A DNA stretch of 64,000 nt from Pyropia haitanensis (lineage: Eukaryota > Rhodophyta > Bangiophyceae > Bangiales > Bangiaceae). Location of the stretch: contig SDUX01000008.1 of assembly GCA_008729055.1 (NCBI GenBank), positions 2,542,001 through 2,606,000 of the forward strand, given 5' to 3'. A program made the position numbers and the translations under genes. Numbering within the stretch: the first letter of the stretch is position 1; every line of letters starts with the position of its first letter. The notes below the pieces were generated by a model, which was not told the origin of the DNA, did not search any database, and saw only the letters and a list, made by a program, of their open reading frames with translations. This document shows, in pieces, positions 1-12,612 of the stretch.

Positions 1-3000
1 TGAAATGGGGAAGAGGGCAGATCAAATTCATCTCAAAACGTGGCACAACGTGGCGGGCTTCCTGCGCAGATCCAGTCAAGGCTGAGTTGCAGGCGCGCCT
101 GGTCATCGACGTGTCCTTTATCCATCCCCCCCCCCTTCTCGTGCGGCGCTGAGCTGTTGCGCGTGGAGGAGGAGAGCAGTGGCTGGGAGTGTGTGCAAAG
201 CCAATGCCCAATCAAAAGCTCCGGAGCTTCCCGGGGTCCAGACCAGACAGGGCGATCTGAACCGTAACTATGCATTGCGGAATTAATTTGGCATGATCCA
301 CGTGCGCGACCGAGAACGGTACGCTCCACTGGACCCGTTGTCCATCCCGCGACAGGCCTTCCAGCCAATCGGATTGCGCCATAGCGCACCGTCGATTCGA
401 CCGTGCGCACCGGCCAGGATGCAGAGGCCCACAGTACCGCTGATGCAGCAGGCTGCCCGTGCCGCTTGCCTTGCGCAGCTGAGCAGCTGTAGCGAGCTGG
501 CGCCAGACAAGCTTTTGGTACCGCAAGGCGGTGCCCGTCTGCCGTCAGTACTGAGCCAGTGGGTGGGGCGGGTCCAAGTGCTCGCGCTGGGGAGCGTGGA
601 CGCCCAATCGAGGGGATCATCAGCGCGAGTGGCGCCTGTAGCGAGGTACGTGAAAACGCATTCCGACGGCGGCAGACGACTCGACCTCCTCCCACAGCGC
701 TGTCCCAGACACGCAAGCTGCAGCTGCGACGGTGGTCACCTCCTCCACGGCAGCGGCACCCCTCTCTTGCTGGTACCCGCCGTTTACTGTCACTTGTCGC
801 GGGTGTGGGGCAAGCGCAGGTAGTGAGGTCGTGGCGGCCAGCGCTGACGTGTGCAGCGGCGGCCGCGCGATGACCGCGTCGGGCTGTGAGGCCGCCGCCC
901 TGCCCCGCGGCTGCCTCGACAAGCGACGCGCCGAGGGGAGGTGCCCGCGGCGGTACGGACCTCCCCGGCAGCCCGCCGCTGGCGGCGGCGGCGGCTGTGA
1001 CGATGGCGGCTGGTGGTTGCGCTTGGAGAGCCGTGGCGGCCGCATCGATGGGTGGCGCCGGTGCGCGCGCGTCGGGCAAGGCCGCGGCGCGGGGCGCGCA
1101 GAGTCTCCGCCAAGTGTGAGCTGGGAAGGTCGTGGGGCGCTCGAGTCCGCCATGGCCGCAGCCACGAAGCATCCGGGGAAAGCGACGCATGACGGTACTG
1201 AGGTGGGGGAGGCTGGACTTCCCACCGGCACAAGTGGAGCGTACGGCGGTAGGGCTGTGTCCTCGTGGGTCGTGGACGATGAGGCTACCCACGCTGACGC
1301 GGGCTGTGCAGCCGCCAAGGTGGGCACATCTGCCGTCACGGCTGTCTACTAGTGAGTCTGCCATGCCCGTTTCTTCGTGTAGCCTCCTCCGTCAACCACG
1401 GAGCCCCTTTGGTCGACGTCGTCCTCGACGCCGCCGCTACCTACGTGTCGCTGACAGCTGCTAGTGCCGTCGCCCCTGCTGCCTCTGACGCTGCAGCCGC
1501 CGCCCACAAGCAATGAAGGGACCCCCGCCTACGGACGGGGCAGGTGTGCGGACGACGACCTGAGCGCCCTGTCCCTGATCACCGCCGTACTGTAATCCAC
1601 TGACACTTGGGTCGCCTCCGCTGCCTCCGCCGTTCCGCCGGCTGTGTCGTCTCTGCCGCTTCCGCCGTCTCCGCCGTCTCTGCCGCCTCTGCCGCCTCTG
1701 CCGCCTCTGCCGCCTCTGCTGCCTCTGCTGCCTCTGCCGCCTCCGTCTCCTTTGCCGCCTCCGTCGCCTTTGCCGCTTGTGCCGCCTTTGCTACTAGTCC
1801 CTACGGCGGCTGACGCGTCGCAGTCGAGCGCATCCAGCGGCTGCGTGGCAGGTGTACGATGCAAATGACGCCTGCCACCATTGCCACGGCACGTAGCACA
1901 AACGAGGACTCCCGCGATGTCTGGCGCGGATGCGCTACGTGCCTCCGCTGGCCGACGAGGTGAGAGCCCATCTGTGAGGCGCGCAATGTAGCTATGGCGA
2001 CGGCAGTCATAGCCGGTGGGGACGGTCGAGGGCGGAGGCTGCTGCTGCCAGGCGGGGCACGCGTGCTTCCAGTGGCTTTGGAGCAGCGGGCGGTGGCGGA
2101 GGGGAAGGGGAGATAGACGACATGGTCGGCGGCGGCGTGTACTGGACGCATCGGGAATTGGGCGGCTTGAGTGGCGGGGTTGTCTTGGTGGGCGCGCGCA
2201 AGTCAGCCGCGGTGAGGACGGCTGCGGGTGGTAGTGGAGGCAACAGTGGACGGCTGAGCAGTGCTGGTGGCGACAGTGGCGGTGCGGGTGGTGGGGCGGC
2301 GGTGATGGTGACAGCACGATGGGCGCGGGCTAGCAGCTGGGGATGAGACTAATTTATGTTATTTATGGTGAAGCTGGTTGACCTCATGTGCACGGCGGTC
2401 GGCCGACATGGTTGCGCCTGAGGTGGCAGCCAGGCGCTCCAGACAACACTGTATCATGCACTGGTGGCGCAGAGGACGCGGCGCAGGGCATTGGCGCTGA
2501 GCACTGCACCTCCGACACCAGAGCGTCAACGGTGGCGCAGGATAGATCTCTCGGCGGACGGGAGTCTGTGCTGGTTGTTGCAACACCAACTTGTAAGATT
2601 TTCGTAGCGCCCTGTGTGCTCATGACTCTGGCCAAAGTGCCTCGGACCAAACCTACATGTTTTGGACGCAATCAGCCTGTCGTTACTACCACAGTGTGCA
2701 GGCTGTTGGAGTATGATATTGGAGAGACGGTGAGCGTGTTCGTGTTGCTTGATTGATCAGGTCTTGATACCATCCACCTGTGATACAGGATGGCGTGAAC
2801 ATACCACGGGAACGGCCAGATCTCGAGCTACAACCAAGTACAAGCATGGATGGTTTGCTTCGACTTCCCTGTACCAGGATTTGCCCCGACGTCGCGGGCG
2901 GCGGCGTTGTTGGTCGCGATGGTATTTTGGAGTCGGCGGAGGCGTTCCCAGAGCGGTGACAAAGGAGGCTGCTAAGCAGACTGGGAGGTGGGCACGCCAC

Positions 3001-3596
3001 CGTAGGTCGTGCGTGGGCGTCGGCAGCGACGGTGAGTCCGGCACTGTCGCAAATTCAAACTGGTAAACCTCATTGATTCGTTATGTCTCGATTTTTTCCA
3101 AATTAGTGCGTGGGTTAGTATAAGTTTCGGGCATCTAACATATAGAGGTTTGATGTTCGCTCTTCGCAGACGCGCCAAGGCAACAGACCAGTGTACAAAA
3201 GCAACGTTTTCTTTGTCGTACCACACACTCTACACTTGCCCAGTCACAAGCAGAGCAGATGTGGCCGGCGTGCATGCATCAAAGGCAAGTCATGACGTGC
3301 GCGTCCGTCGCAGCACCTGTCCACCCAAAGTCCTTCCCACCACACCCGAGCACAAGCCCAAACCAGGCAAGAAGTAAATGCAAAATAGTCATACGCATCC
3401 GTGGGCATCCGAGCACTACCGCTCCTGGCTCGCGCTGGCGGGCGCCCTCCACACCGCGGATCAACCCCCCCCACCCGCTGGTACGCAACTCCACTGTCCT
3501 CCGCATTCGCTTGCTGTCCAGTCGGGGGCCTCTTCCTCCACCACGACGGCGGCGTGTCCCACCCCTATGCCGCGCGATTGCCAGCTCGAAGCCGCT
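1..3596. other. No recognisable gene; mixed-composition stretch
   Basis: Open frames on both strands here are short or lack a recognisable domain. The part from about 2,350 to 3,400 is clearly less GC-rich than the rest and contains many in-frame stops, as expected for decayed mobile DNA or intergenic sequence. A 9-bp pyrimidine-rich repeat lies inside (1,650-1,790). I cannot name any element here. Confidence 0.5.
1650..1790. repeat. 9-bp minisatellite, unit about TCTGCCGCC
   Basis: Imperfect tandem copies of a 9-bp unit. Because the period is a multiple of three, every frame stays open: AAS or PPL repeats on +, RGG repeats on -. The minus-strand reading resembles an RGG box, but the flanking residues give no support for a gene, so it is recorded only as a repeat. 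Confidence 0.7.
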
Positions 3597-4922
3597 CTAC
3601 GCAGCCGGCGCCGCCTCGCAGTCATCAATCGCCGGCATCCACTCGTTGAACGACACATCAGGCCACGCAGACACCGACTTGATGCCACTGAACTTGCCGC
3701 CGCCATTGCCGCACCCGTCCACCGAGATGGCCTTGGCCGCCAGGTTGCACATCAGTGGGAAGTACGAGGCCGAGTCGGGCGCAACCTCGGCGGGCGTGGC
3801 CGCACTGGGCGGCGCCGCCGCCGGAGCCGCCGTCGGCGCCGCCGTCGCACTTTCCACAAACACAGACTCATCAAAGGCGCCGTCGAGGAGCAGGCCGCTG
3901 TCGGCAGCGGCGAGCAGCCCAGTGTCGGCACCGATCGACAGCGGAGACCCGGCAACGGTGGGCGATAGGGGCGGCGTGCGGCCGCCGCGGCCGGCGGCGG
4001 GCGCGGGCGACGCCGGCTCCGCGCCCGGCAGGTGCCACGTGACGCCCACCCCCGACAGCGGTGGCGGCCGAGCCGCCGTCCGCGGCGGCGGCACCGGCTC
4101 GGCAACCACCACCGGCCGCGACGGCGGCGACGAGGCGGTGGACACGGCCGAGCCCAGCGAAAACCGATCGCTGCACGGCGACGCATCGGCGCCCGCCGGC
4201 CGCGGCCGCGGGAGCGGCACCTGGGGCGCGGCCACCGCGGGCAGCGGCGGCGGCGCGTCGCCCACCTTGGGCCGCTTCCGCCCCACCACCCGCCACGCGT
4301 CGAGGCCACCCAGCGCCGGGTCGGCGCCACACGCCACCCGCCACCGCTCGTTGAGGAGCACCAGCTCCCGCTCCAGCTCCGCGCACTGCGCCGCCAGCCG
4401 CGCATTCGTGTCGGCCGCAACGGCGACGCTCCCGCGGCTGGCCGTGTTGTCCGCCTCGGCCGCAACGATCGCCGCCTTGAGCAAATCCACGTAAATGGTC
4501 CCCCGGTAGCGCGAGACGTAGGCCGACTTGAGCTTCCGCTCCTTCTTCAAGCTCTCCTCCGACATTGGGTCGGCGGGGAAGCCCCTCGCGGCGGCCGCGA
4601 GGCGTCGCTTCCGACCCGGCCCCCGATCATACTGCTGGTGGGCCACCTCCGTGGCGCGCGCCTTGAAGTGCTCGAGCGGCATGGCCGAGCTCGGCACCGC
4701 CGCCGGGGGCACCCCACCATGGTCACCAAAGCAGCCGCCAGCCGGGAGGTAGCCGCCGCCGCCCGCCAAGAAGGTTGTCAGCGTCGGCTGCGCGTGCGGC
4801 GGGCGCAGCGGCGGACCGCCGCCCCCGCCGCCGCCGGCCGGCACGCCCGTCCCGCGGCTAAGCAACAACCATGCCTCGTCGTCAATGCCGCCGCCACCGG
4901 CGGTCGCGTACGCCGCGGACAT
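3597..4922 (-). CDS. bZIP-like transcription factor, about 441 aa
   Basis: Predicted DNA-binding regulator. The start is the ATG at 4,922, giving MSAAYATAGG; the open frame extends upstream without another convincing ATG. Residues about 90-190 hold the only structured-looking part. A basic stretch (PGRKRRL, then KKERKLKSAYVSRYRG) leads into a long helix with spaced hydrophobics and a second helix (LAAQCAELERELVLLNERW). The S-A-x-x-S-R-x-R pattern matches the bZIP basic-region signature N-A-x-x-S/C-R, with Ser in place of the usual Asn. The rest is Pro/Ala/Gly-rich and probably disordered, with an acidic tail (DESVFVES). The next recognisable gene on the upstream side is more than 5 kb away. 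The family assignment rests on this short region; another helical DNA-binding protein is possible. Confidence 0.6.
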   Translation of the reverse strand: MSAAYATAGGGGIDDEAWLLLSRGTGVPAGGGGGGGPPLRPPHAQPTLTTFLAGGGGYLPAGGCFGDHGGVPPAAVPSSAMPLEHFKARATEVAHQQYDRGPGRKRRLAAAARGFPADPMSEESLKKERKLKSAYVSRYRGTIYVDLLKAAIVAAEADNTASRGSVAVAADTNARLAAQCAELERELVLLNERWRVACGADPALGGLDAWRVVGRKRPKVGDAPPPLPAVAAPQVPLPRPRPAGADASPCSDRFSLGSAVSTASSPPSRPVVVAEPVPPPRTAARPPPLSGVGVTWHLPGAEPASPAPAAGRGGRTPPLSPTVAGSPLSIGADTGLLAAADSGLLLDGAFDESVFVESATAAPTAAPAAAPPSAATPAEVAPDSASYFPLMCNLAAKAISVDGCGNGGGKFSGIKSVSAWPDVSFNEWMPAIDDCEAAPAA

Positions 4923-7700
4923 GCGTGCAGGGCGGGAAGGAGGGGGGGTGGACACGGTGGAGGCGCCGCTCGGTGGTGAGGCACCCTTCCAAGGTGGCAA
5001 AGCGAACGGGGCAAGCAAGGGAGTGGACGCCGCGCTCGACCGCCCGTTACCCGCTGTGCGCGCGTCGGTGGGGCGCGCAGCCGATACCGTGGCCGCCGCG
5101 CTGCCACGCCCGGCGCCGCGTCACGCCAGTGTGGGCGCGCGCGCGTGTGTGCGTGCGTGTGGCGGTCGACGAGGGGGTTCACCACGGGCGGGGCGCGTGG
5201 TGCGGGTTGTGATGCGCCTATTCTCCGCGGTCGTGCGGCTGGACGCGGCGGCGGCCAGCAGCGACGCGTTGCTATTGTGCAGGGGGGGCCCCGCCGCGGC
5301 GCACGCGTCAGGCCGGGCCCGTCCGTGTCGCGTTGAGGGGTGGCGGCTTGGACAAGCCTCTGGTCGGGGTCGTCCGCCGTCGCAGCAGCCGGACACTCGG
5401 CGGCGGACGCCGGGGTCAGAGCACAGTAGGTCCACCCCGGCCGCGGCGCTCTGCCACCTAGGCATCGAGTTCCAAGAGCCCATAGTAGGGCCCAGAGGGC
5501 GGGTCCTCCCGGTGGCTATCACGTTGGAAGAAAGGCACTGTCTCGCGGGCGCGACGGGTGGTCTGCGGATCAGAGGGCCAACTCTTTCCTTTGAATCACC
5601 GATGGTGCCGAATATTTGCACAAAGAATCAAAAGTCGGAACTGTCAGTGCCTGACACTAGCGGCTTGAGACCGCCGGCGCGGCCGTACCCCGCAAGCAGG
5701 TTACAAACCTCCACGGCGTGCCGCGTCGGCTGGAAATCTCTTGCAGCGCAGTCGACCCAGCTCTTCAACCAATCACATCACCATGATCTGGGCAAACGGC
5801 AAGAGGAGGAGGTGCCAAGTGCCATAAAGCATGACGTACACTGTCCATCTCGGGACGGCAAGCGGAACGGGGCCGACCGACTCTGGTCGCTGCAGGATTC
5901 TCTTGAAACGTGCCGTGCTCAGCGACGGCCCTCCAGGACTGTAAATTGTCAACAGCGCATGTTGAATTCTAGTTCACGCGCCCTTGCCTGTTTTTTTGAA
6001 GAATATTGGCTGGCTTGAAAACATTCAAATGGCCGTTCGGTGTAGGATCTGTTGAGACTGCGCGCTTGCCCTTGCGCCTGTCGAGTCGCGTGTTGCTTTC
6101 CACCTCACGCATGGCCAGACACTGGCAAGACAAACGTCGGCATCACGTGAGCCAGATCCACCGGCCGCTCCCGCAGAGCCTCCCAACGGTCTAGAGGATG
6201 GCTCGACGTCGACGCAGAAAATCAGTGTGAACTCAATGCTTGAATGACTTTCCTGTATCACCACCACGAGCAGTAGGCGGACAGTGGACGTCGCTGTCCT
6301 TTCGCCAAGCAGATCAGCGAATGGCTGCTGACCCACGTGAGAACTGCACACCCCAGCTCTCCATCGTTGTATTTCATGACAACCATGGCACATGAACCGC
6401 CCGCTCTTCTGTTGTCACCCGTCGCCTGGCGACGCCGCACTCAACAGGGGGTGTTGTTGTTGTACCCACATGTTGGCGAGTGTGTGGCTGCAGTGCCTGC
6501 AGGCTCATGTTCGGGCACGCGCACGCACGCAGATAACCATTTATCGCCAATTCGAGATCGCGAATCGAGAATGTAAACATTCCCAATCGTATTCAAATAG
6601 TTTTGTTTCGTGCTTCCGCTTGGACGGTCGCCAAGACTTTTCGCCCCCTCTAGTTTGCTCGCCTGCCGTGCCTGTGGCGGCAGGGAACGCCACCAAACCA
6701 GCTCCGCTCAATGCTGCACGGCACCTCAACGGTCGTGGGCCTTGCAGCGTCGCTCAAACGGGTGTGCTGGCTGGTGTGGAGGGAGGGGCGGCACCCAGCT
6801 TGCAGTCCTGCGGGGCTTCGCGTCGCGCCCGATGCGGTCCATCCGCCAGCTGTGCGCGCCCCGGGTGGAGCCAGCGCCGCCGCTTCTTGCGCTGGGAGAT
6901 CCTTCATTGGTGGTTGGCGGAGCGGCACTGCTCTCCGCGACGCTAGCCACAGGGCCCACGTGGGATGATGCAGTGACAGCACTTGTCCGTCCTGCGTGGG
7001 TCCGGTCGCAGCCAGCGTCGTGCCACGGCCCGACGTTTGAGTGGCCACCTATGCTTGCAGCTTTCTCTCTCGTGTCAGAGGGGTAATGAAGAGACAGTGG
7101 CGGTCTCGAAGGCCCCTCCCACGGGCCCTCCTCAGCGCGCTGCTCCCGCCCGCTTGCGTGCTCACTGGCCGCGAGGTCGGTTGAATCACTGCAGCTGACG
7201 TTGGCGAGGCGGGCACCTCCACCGCCACCCCACCCACGGACAGTTGCAACCGCAGCGTGGCCCCCTACCGATGGGTCAGAGGCGCTCGCCAGCGACCCCA
7301 AGGTAGGGCTTGCGCCCCCTGAGAGGATGTCCCCCCATCGCACTTGTTACTTGTCAGTTGCAGATGAGGACATACCATTACCGCCGGCCACATGGAACCA
7401 CCACGGCCACCGCAGTTGCCTCGCGTGCGCCTGCCAAAGCCCCCACCCCACCCCGCCCTGGGCTGCCCCACCCCTGGCTGTTCCAGTATAGCGCCGCGGC
7501 GGACGGGGGCCGCCACACCCACGGCCCCCCCCCTCTGCACAGCCGCCCTCGGCGTCACTCGGGTGGGAGCGGCTCGTCGCCCTTCCGGGCCGCGGCGGCC
7601 TCGGGCGTGCCGTCCCCGATACGCGCCGCACCCGCCGCCTGGGGCCGTCACCCAGACGCACGGCCACGGCGGTTGCGGCGGCAGCAGCGGCCGGGGCGGC
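4923..7700. other. Intergenic; upstream region of the bZIP-like gene
   Basis: The first 400 bp continue the GC-rich composition and probably hold the bZIP-like gene's 5' UTR and promoter; I see no defined motif. From about 5,600 to 6,600 the sequence is closer to 50% GC, with stops in all frames. Frames at 6,600-7,340 (both strands) stay open for 150-200 codons but show no domain. Confidence 0.4.
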
Positions 7701-8806
7701 GGACAGGCCGCAACGGCGTCCCCACGGGTCTACCGCCCTGCACACGCGGGGGCCCACCGCCGGGCCCCCCTCGGGGGCGTCCACCCGCCGCTACCCCGCC
7801 GCCGCCGCCGTCGCTGCCGCCACCACCGCCACCGGCGGGGCCACCGCGGCCACGCTGCCCCGCCTCGCCCTGAGCTCTTGCCCCCCGTGGCCGCCGACCG
7901 CAGCTCGGGCGGCTCGTAGCGGGCTACCCCCCCGCTGGCGGCGGCGGCCGCCGCGGCGACAGTGTCGGGCGCGACGGCGTCGGCGGCGGCAGCGGCGGCG
8001 GCGGCGGCACCCGCGGCCGCCGCGTTAACGATGGCGGCGGTGCGGTCCGCCACTGGTGTGGGCTGATCCGCCCCTGCCGCGGCGGCTCGGCGGGCGATTG
8101 GTCTCGCCTGGCCCCACCCGGACCACCGGCTGCACGTCTACCCGCCGCGGGCCGCCGCCGCCGGTGCCCGTCGGGCGGTGCTGCCGCTGGCGGCGGTACC
8201 GGCGGCCGCCAACACGCCACCGCCGCCGCCACCGCGGTGGACGACGGGGGCGACCACCCCGCGGCGGCGGCCGTGGCGGCAGCGGCGGCGGCGGCGGCGG
8301 CGTGCGCGCGCGCGGCCGTCCCGCCGCGCGGCGCGGCGGCGGCGCGGCGTCTCCCTCGCCGCGGGACGACGGGCGCCGTCGATCCGTGCCGCCGCGCCGC
8401 GCCAGCGGACCGGGCTTCCGTGTGGCGGGGGGCGGGCGTCGCCGTGCTTGCCGTCCACCCCCCCCCCCCCAGCGCCCCCACGCCACCGCCCCCAACGCTT
8501 GCCAGCAGCGCCCTGGCGGTGCGCCTGGCGGCGGGCACCGCATCGGGGGCACCCCCCCGCGCCGCCGGTGCCGCCGCGGCGGTGGACACCACCGCCCGTG
8601 GACGGCGCTGCGGGGCGGTGCTGGCAGGGGGGGACCCCCGCCGCGCCGCGGCTCGACGCCGCGACCGCCGCGGCGGCGGCGGCGGCGCGTCGCCGCGCTG
8701 CCGCGCCGCCCCGCCGCCGGCGGGGACGGCGGCGGCAGCCGCGGCCGCGGCGGCATCGCGGGCCGGGCCCGCCTGGCCACCCCAGCGGCCGCCGTGCGTG
8801 GCGGCG

Positions 8807-8841
<35 letters not shown>

Positions 8842-10240
8842 GGCGGCGACGGCGTCAATGCCGGCGGCGGCGGCAGCCACAGCGCCAGCGGGGGTGCGCG
8901 GGGCGCCGCGCCATGCCCACCCCGCGGTGCCGGCGGCAGCGGTCGACGGCAGCACCCGTCCTCGCCACGCACGGCACCGCCGCCGCGGCCGCGGCGGCCG
9001 CCGCCCGCCGCGGTGGCGGCGGCGGCGGTGTGGCCAACGCGCGGCCGCTGTCGCCGCCCCCAAAACGTCCCTCCCTGACCCCCTCCCCCCTGCCCGCCCG
9101 CGGCGGGCGGTCTTGCCGCCCCGCCGAGCCGGGCGCCCGCGCGTGGTGTGTCGCCAGCGGCCGCGCGACGGGCTGGCCGCCAGGCGGGGCGGGGCGGGCA
9201 CCGCCGCGGGGGGGGGGTGGGCGGGCAGCCAGCCGCGGCTGTCGGCGCGTGGCCGGCGGCGCCCCTCGCGGCGCCGTGACCCGCCGGCGGTGCTGCCCCT
9301 TGGCGATGCGCGGCGCACCGCGCGCGCGCGCGCGCCCGCGGCGGCGCCGCGTCGGGCCACACGGTCGGGCGGCGGCGGCGCCGTGGATTTTGCACGCACG
9401 CCACGCTGGCACGTGGCGCGCGCGACGCCCAGATCTCGCCTCGCCGGGAGCGGGAGTGGAGGGGGGGGGGGGACGCGCCCCACCGCTGGGGCGAGCGGCC
9501 GCCCCGCGCGCTTGATCTTGGCGCCCCGCCCGCCCCCCCCCCCCTCCGTGCGACGCGCAGCCGCGCCACGCGCAACGACCGTCGGCCCGACAGCGCACGT
9601 GTACATACGTACGTACAGGACGCGTCTACCGTGCGGGTCCACCTTTCCGCCAACCCTTGCCCCCCCCCCCCCCCCTTCCCTCTCCTCTTGTTGCCGACTC
9701 CCACCCGCGCCGCCCCCCCCGCCACAGGCCGCCCAGACGCCGCCAGAGGGACCAACCCACCCGACGCGCGGCCGCGGGCGCGCGCCATGCCGCCGCGCCA
9801 GCCGGCGTTTGTCGCGGCGACCGCGGCGTCGGCGGCGGCAGCGGCGCGGGCGGCGGCCGGGCCGGCCGGCGGCCGGCCGGCGACGGCGGCGGTGGTGGCG
9901 GGCGGCGGGCGGGCGCGGCGGGCGGCGCCAACGGTAGGCTCGGTCGCGACGCTCTGTGCGGGGGGGGTGGCGGCGGTGGCGGTGGGGGTGGCGTGGCTGG
10001 TACGTCCCCACCGGGGGGGGGGGGGGGGGGGTGCGGCGGTCGGTGGTGGGCGTGCGCGTGAGGTAGGGGGGGGGGGGGGAGGGGTGGGGATGGCTAGAGG
10101 GGGGCGGGGCGGATGGGGGGGGGGGGGGGGGAGCGGTGGGTTTGGGGGCGGCGACTGCGGTGGGGCCGGCTTGTCGGCCGCGGCTGCCGCAGCGGCCGAC
10201 CTCGTTGTTGTGCGCCGGTGGCGTGTGACCAGCGACTAAC
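7700..10240. repeat. Extreme GC low-complexity block
   Basis: Almost uninterrupted GC-rich trinucleotide-like sequence, including (CCG)n at about 8,806-8,845 and G-runs of about 19 and 17 nt at 10,013-10,031 and 10,115-10,131. Lack of A and T removes stop codons, so very long frames appear on both strands, encoding Ala, Pro, Arg or Gly tracts. None has a folded-domain signature, and the frames contradict one another. Short fragments (near 7,950-8,050 on -) look coding-like, but no model can be defended. Confidence 0.55.
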
Positions 10241-10507
10241 GCTTTGTTTGTCGATGGCGTGACTTGGCGGGGGCGGCGGCGGTGCTGGCCTTGTGCATTG
10301 GTCTGTTCTTTGGGGTTTTTTCTTCTTGTATCTCTGCGGCTGCTCGCCGTTGGTTGGCTGGGGGTGCTGACGTGTGGGGGGGGGGCGGGGTCTGTGCAGT
10401 ACTCGAGCCGCCCGTTTGGGGCGCTGCGGCAGCCGGCAAGCCTGCTGGGCGGCGGCCTGCGGGTGGGCACCCGCGGCACGCCCGCGGCGGCGGCTGGGGT
10501 GACGACC

Positions 10508-12612
10508 ATGGCGGCGACGGAGGCGGTGGCCAAGCCGCTCCCCCGCCGCGCCGACGTGCCCGTCGACGACACGTGGGCGGTCGAGTCCATCTTCCCATCG
10601 GCCGCCGCGTTTGACGCGGAGCTCGCCGCCCTCACCGACCTGTCCGCCAACGGCAAGTGGCCGTCGCTGACGGCGTACCGGGGCACGCTGTCGACCGCCG
10701 GCGCGGCGGGGGTGGTCGCCCTCCTGGACGAGTACTTTAGCATCAGCCGCCGCATCCAGGTGCTGTACACGTATGGCCACCTGCAGCACGACACGGACAC
10801 GGCGGACGATGCGAAGAAGGCGGCGTACGGGCGGGCCGTGTCGGCCTACTATGGTTTTGCCGAGGCGACCAGCTGGGTGGACGCGGAGCTCGTCGCTCTC
10901 CCCGACGCGGCCGCCGCCGCGCTGACCGCGTCGCCCGAGGTGGCGGCGGCTGGCTACGGCTTCCACCTGGAAAAGATCTTTCGTGACCGCGCGCACACGC
11001 TGTCGGCCGAGGGGGAGGCGCTCATCGCGATGGCGGGCAAGTCGATGGGCGCGGCGACAAAGGCGTTTGGGGCGCTGAACAACGCGGACCTCAAGTTTGA
11101 GGCCATCCGCGACGGCAAGGGCGACCGGCACGAGGTCACCCTCGGCAACTATATTGGGCACATGCGCAGCCGCGACCGGCGGCGGCGGGAGGCGGCGTTC
11201 AAGTCGCTCTACGGCGCGTACGGGGCGCACGAGAATACGCTGGCGGAGCTGCTGGGGGGCGCGGTGGAGAAGAACGTCTTTACGGCGCGGGCGCGCAAGT
11301 ACGGCAGCGTGCTGGAGAGCGCGCTGTCACCCAACGGCATCCCCACCGCGGTGTACACGTCCCTGCTCGAGACGGTTCGCGCGGCGCTGCCGCGGACGAT
11401 GCACAAGTACGCCCGGCTGCGCCGCCGGCTGCTGCACGCGCAGAGCCCGGCGGTGCGCACCTTCCACCTGCACTATTGGGACTTGTACGCGCCGCTCATC
11501 CCCGACGTGGACATCAAGTTCTCGTATGACGCCGCGCGGGCGGCCGTGGTGGACAGCGTCGCGCCGCTGGGTGACGAGTACCAGGAGACGGTGCGCGCGG
11601 GCCTGTACGAGAAGCGCTGGGTGGATCGGTTTGAGAACTTGAACAAGGTACGTTTGGTGCGCGAGCGCCTGCAGGCGTGGTGGGGGGGTGCTCCCCGACC
11701 GGTGAGGCAGGCTGGGTGCTGCTGCCCGCCTGATCTGCTCCTGACGTTCCCATTCGCCGTGTGACCTGCTCTCTTTGTCGCGCGATTCGTGACCAACTAC
11801 CCTCTGCCTGTTTTTCGGTCCCCCCCGTCTGCACCCCCTTCTCCCCCGTGCAGCGCTCGGGTGCGTACAGCAGCGGCTGCCACGACACGCAGCCGTTTGT
11901 GCTCATGAACTATCAGGAGGACCTTGACGGCATCAAGACGCTCGCGCACGAGCTTGGCCACTCTGCCCACTCTGCGCTTTCGCGTGCGACCCAGCCCGTC
12001 CAGTACTCGGACTACAGCATCTTTATCGCGGAGGTGGCCAGCACGTTCAACGAGGCGCTGCTGCAGAAGACGTTGCGGGCGACCGTGTCAACCGACGCGG
12101 AGCGGATGATGCTCGTCAATGCCCAGTTGGACGACATCCGTGGCACGTTTTTCCGTCAGGCCCAGCTGGCCGACTTTGAGCTGGCCATCAACCAGGCTGC
12201 CGAGGCCAAGACGCCTCTGACCCCTGGCTTCCTCAAGTCCACTTACGCACGTATTGCCGCGGACTATATTGGCCCGGACGTGGTCATGGACAAGGAGATT
12301 GAGCTGGAGTGGTCGCGGATCCCGCACTTCCACGCCCGGCTGTACGTGTACCAGTATGCCACGTCGCTGGCCGCGTCGGCGCAGCTGGCGGACCGGGTGC
12401 TAGCGGGCAAGCTAGCGCCCGATGATTACCTGGCGGTTCTGCGGGGTGGCGGCTCTGTGGACCCGGTCGTGCTTCTCCGGCAGGCAGGGGTTGACCTGGA
12501 GACGACGGCGCCGTTTGAGGCGGTCTGCAACCAGTTTGAGAGTCTTGTGGATGAGCTGGACGCTCTGACCGCGCACATGCAGCCACCGCCGCCGCGTGAG
12601 CGGTCTGCGTAA
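10508..12612 (+). CDS. M3B oligoendopeptidase F-type zinc peptidase, 632 aa, two exons
   Basis: Zinc metallopeptidase of the M3B (PepF/oligoendopeptidase F) family, which cleaves short peptides. Exon 1 is 10,508-11,647 (380 aa) and exon 2 is 11,854-12,612. Joining them gives FENLNK followed by RSGAYSSGC, the expected family sequence before the active site. The zinc motif HELGH is at residues 412-416, with a third-ligand Glu at about 441 (AEVASTFNE). The length fits the family's roughly 600 aa. The start is the first in-frame ATG (ACGACCATGG context). The frame is open upstream to about 10,244 with a hydrophobic stretch, so an organelle-targeting extension from an undetected exon cannot be excluded. 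The family is mainly bacterial; in algae such enzymes often act in organelles (inference). The next gene converges from the other strand. Confidence 0.93.
11648..11853 (+). other. Intron of the M3B peptidase gene (206 bp, phase 0)
   Basis: Donor AAG|GTACGT and acceptor CCCGTGCAG|CGC, preceded by a pyrimidine-rich tract. Removing it joins two conserved family segments in frame; the length is not a multiple of three. Confidence 0.9.

Noticed and set aside
33..1364. 443-codon - frame near the window start
   Set aside because: No recognisable domain. Suspected retroelement motifs (gag or integrase) did not hold up on inspection.
1529..2317. RGG-box protein on -
   Set aside because: The RGG run is just the minus-strand reading of a 9-bp repeat, and the rest of the frame is His/Pro/Arg noise.
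7924..10800. Open - frame of 958 codons
   Set aside because: Pure Arg/Pro/Ala low complexity that runs antisense into the start of the M3B peptidase gene; no domain.
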